Origin: Saccoglossus kowalevskii
Lineage: Eukaryota; Hemichordata; Enteropneusta; Harrimaniidae
DNA length: 64,000 bases
Assembly: GCF_000003605.2 (NCBI RefSeq)
Contig: NW_003156234.1
Location: 172,873 to 236,872, forward strand
Reading direction: 5' to 3'
Below the pieces are notes generated by a model, which saw only the letters and a program-made list of their open reading frames with translations, had not been told where the DNA came from and made no database searches. Shown here piece by piece: positions 63,838 to 64,000 of the stretch; position 1 is the first letter of the stretch; each line of letters opens with the position of its first letter. The position numbers and the translations under genes were made by a program.

Positions 63838-64000
63838 CTATTTTTGGTTTAAATAATAATTAAACTAAGACATATACTGTTAAGAAGCTCGTGCAATGAG
63901 GTCATGGGTTAAGACAGTAGAGCACCGTGTGAGAGCTTCGCAGAATAATAAAAGCTTATAATAATCCAAGGTCTAATTTTGATTTGAATTATGACATTTT

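Overview
This looks like a piece of an animal nuclear genome. It is AT-rich, its genes are split by short GT-AG introns, it is full of decayed repeats and small DNA transposons, and it has one assembly gap (N, 14724-15338). A folylpolyglutamate synthase gene, and an extracellular VWD protein built from cysteine modules on symmetric phase-1 exons, fit a marine invertebrate. A non-vertebrate deuterostome such as a hemichordate is my best guess, but nothing here proves it.

Layout. 0.6-5.4 kb (minus): six exons of folylpolyglutamate synthase (FPGS), covering the middle and much of the C-terminal half; the N-terminal exons and the last C-terminal part were not found. 6-16.5 kb: repeat-rich. It holds a ~390-bp hairpin element (a second copy at 11.4 kb, a third at 49.6 kb), a ~128-bp tandem array with a CArG-type palindrome in each unit, minisatellites, a tRNA-like sequence, weak exons of an unidentified minus-strand gene, the gap, and a dead mariner transposase. 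16.5-34 kb: no convincing gene, but a 19-bp satellite and the first arm of a large inverted repeat. 34.1-40.3 kb (plus): a candidate three-exon gene for a small secreted six-cysteine protein, with a TATA/Inr promoter and a ~4.9-kb first intron that contains the second inverted-repeat arm. 40.3-54.7 kb: mostly noncoding, with one orphan terminal exon and two MITE copies. 54.7-64 kb: a minus-strand gene for a VWD protein, ending at 55257 and running off the right edge upstream. A short plus-strand cysteine-rich ORF and a LINE remnant lie near its end.

The most original item is the VWD gene. Eight-cysteine modules ending in CC are carried one per phase 1-1 exon, two 15-bp microexons keep the same phase, and a single VWD domain closes the protein. 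The reading frame stays open through all ten exons. The second is the secreted six-cysteine protein, which I could not place in any family. The three recognised host genes (FPGS, the secreted protein, the VWD protein) have no evident functional link.
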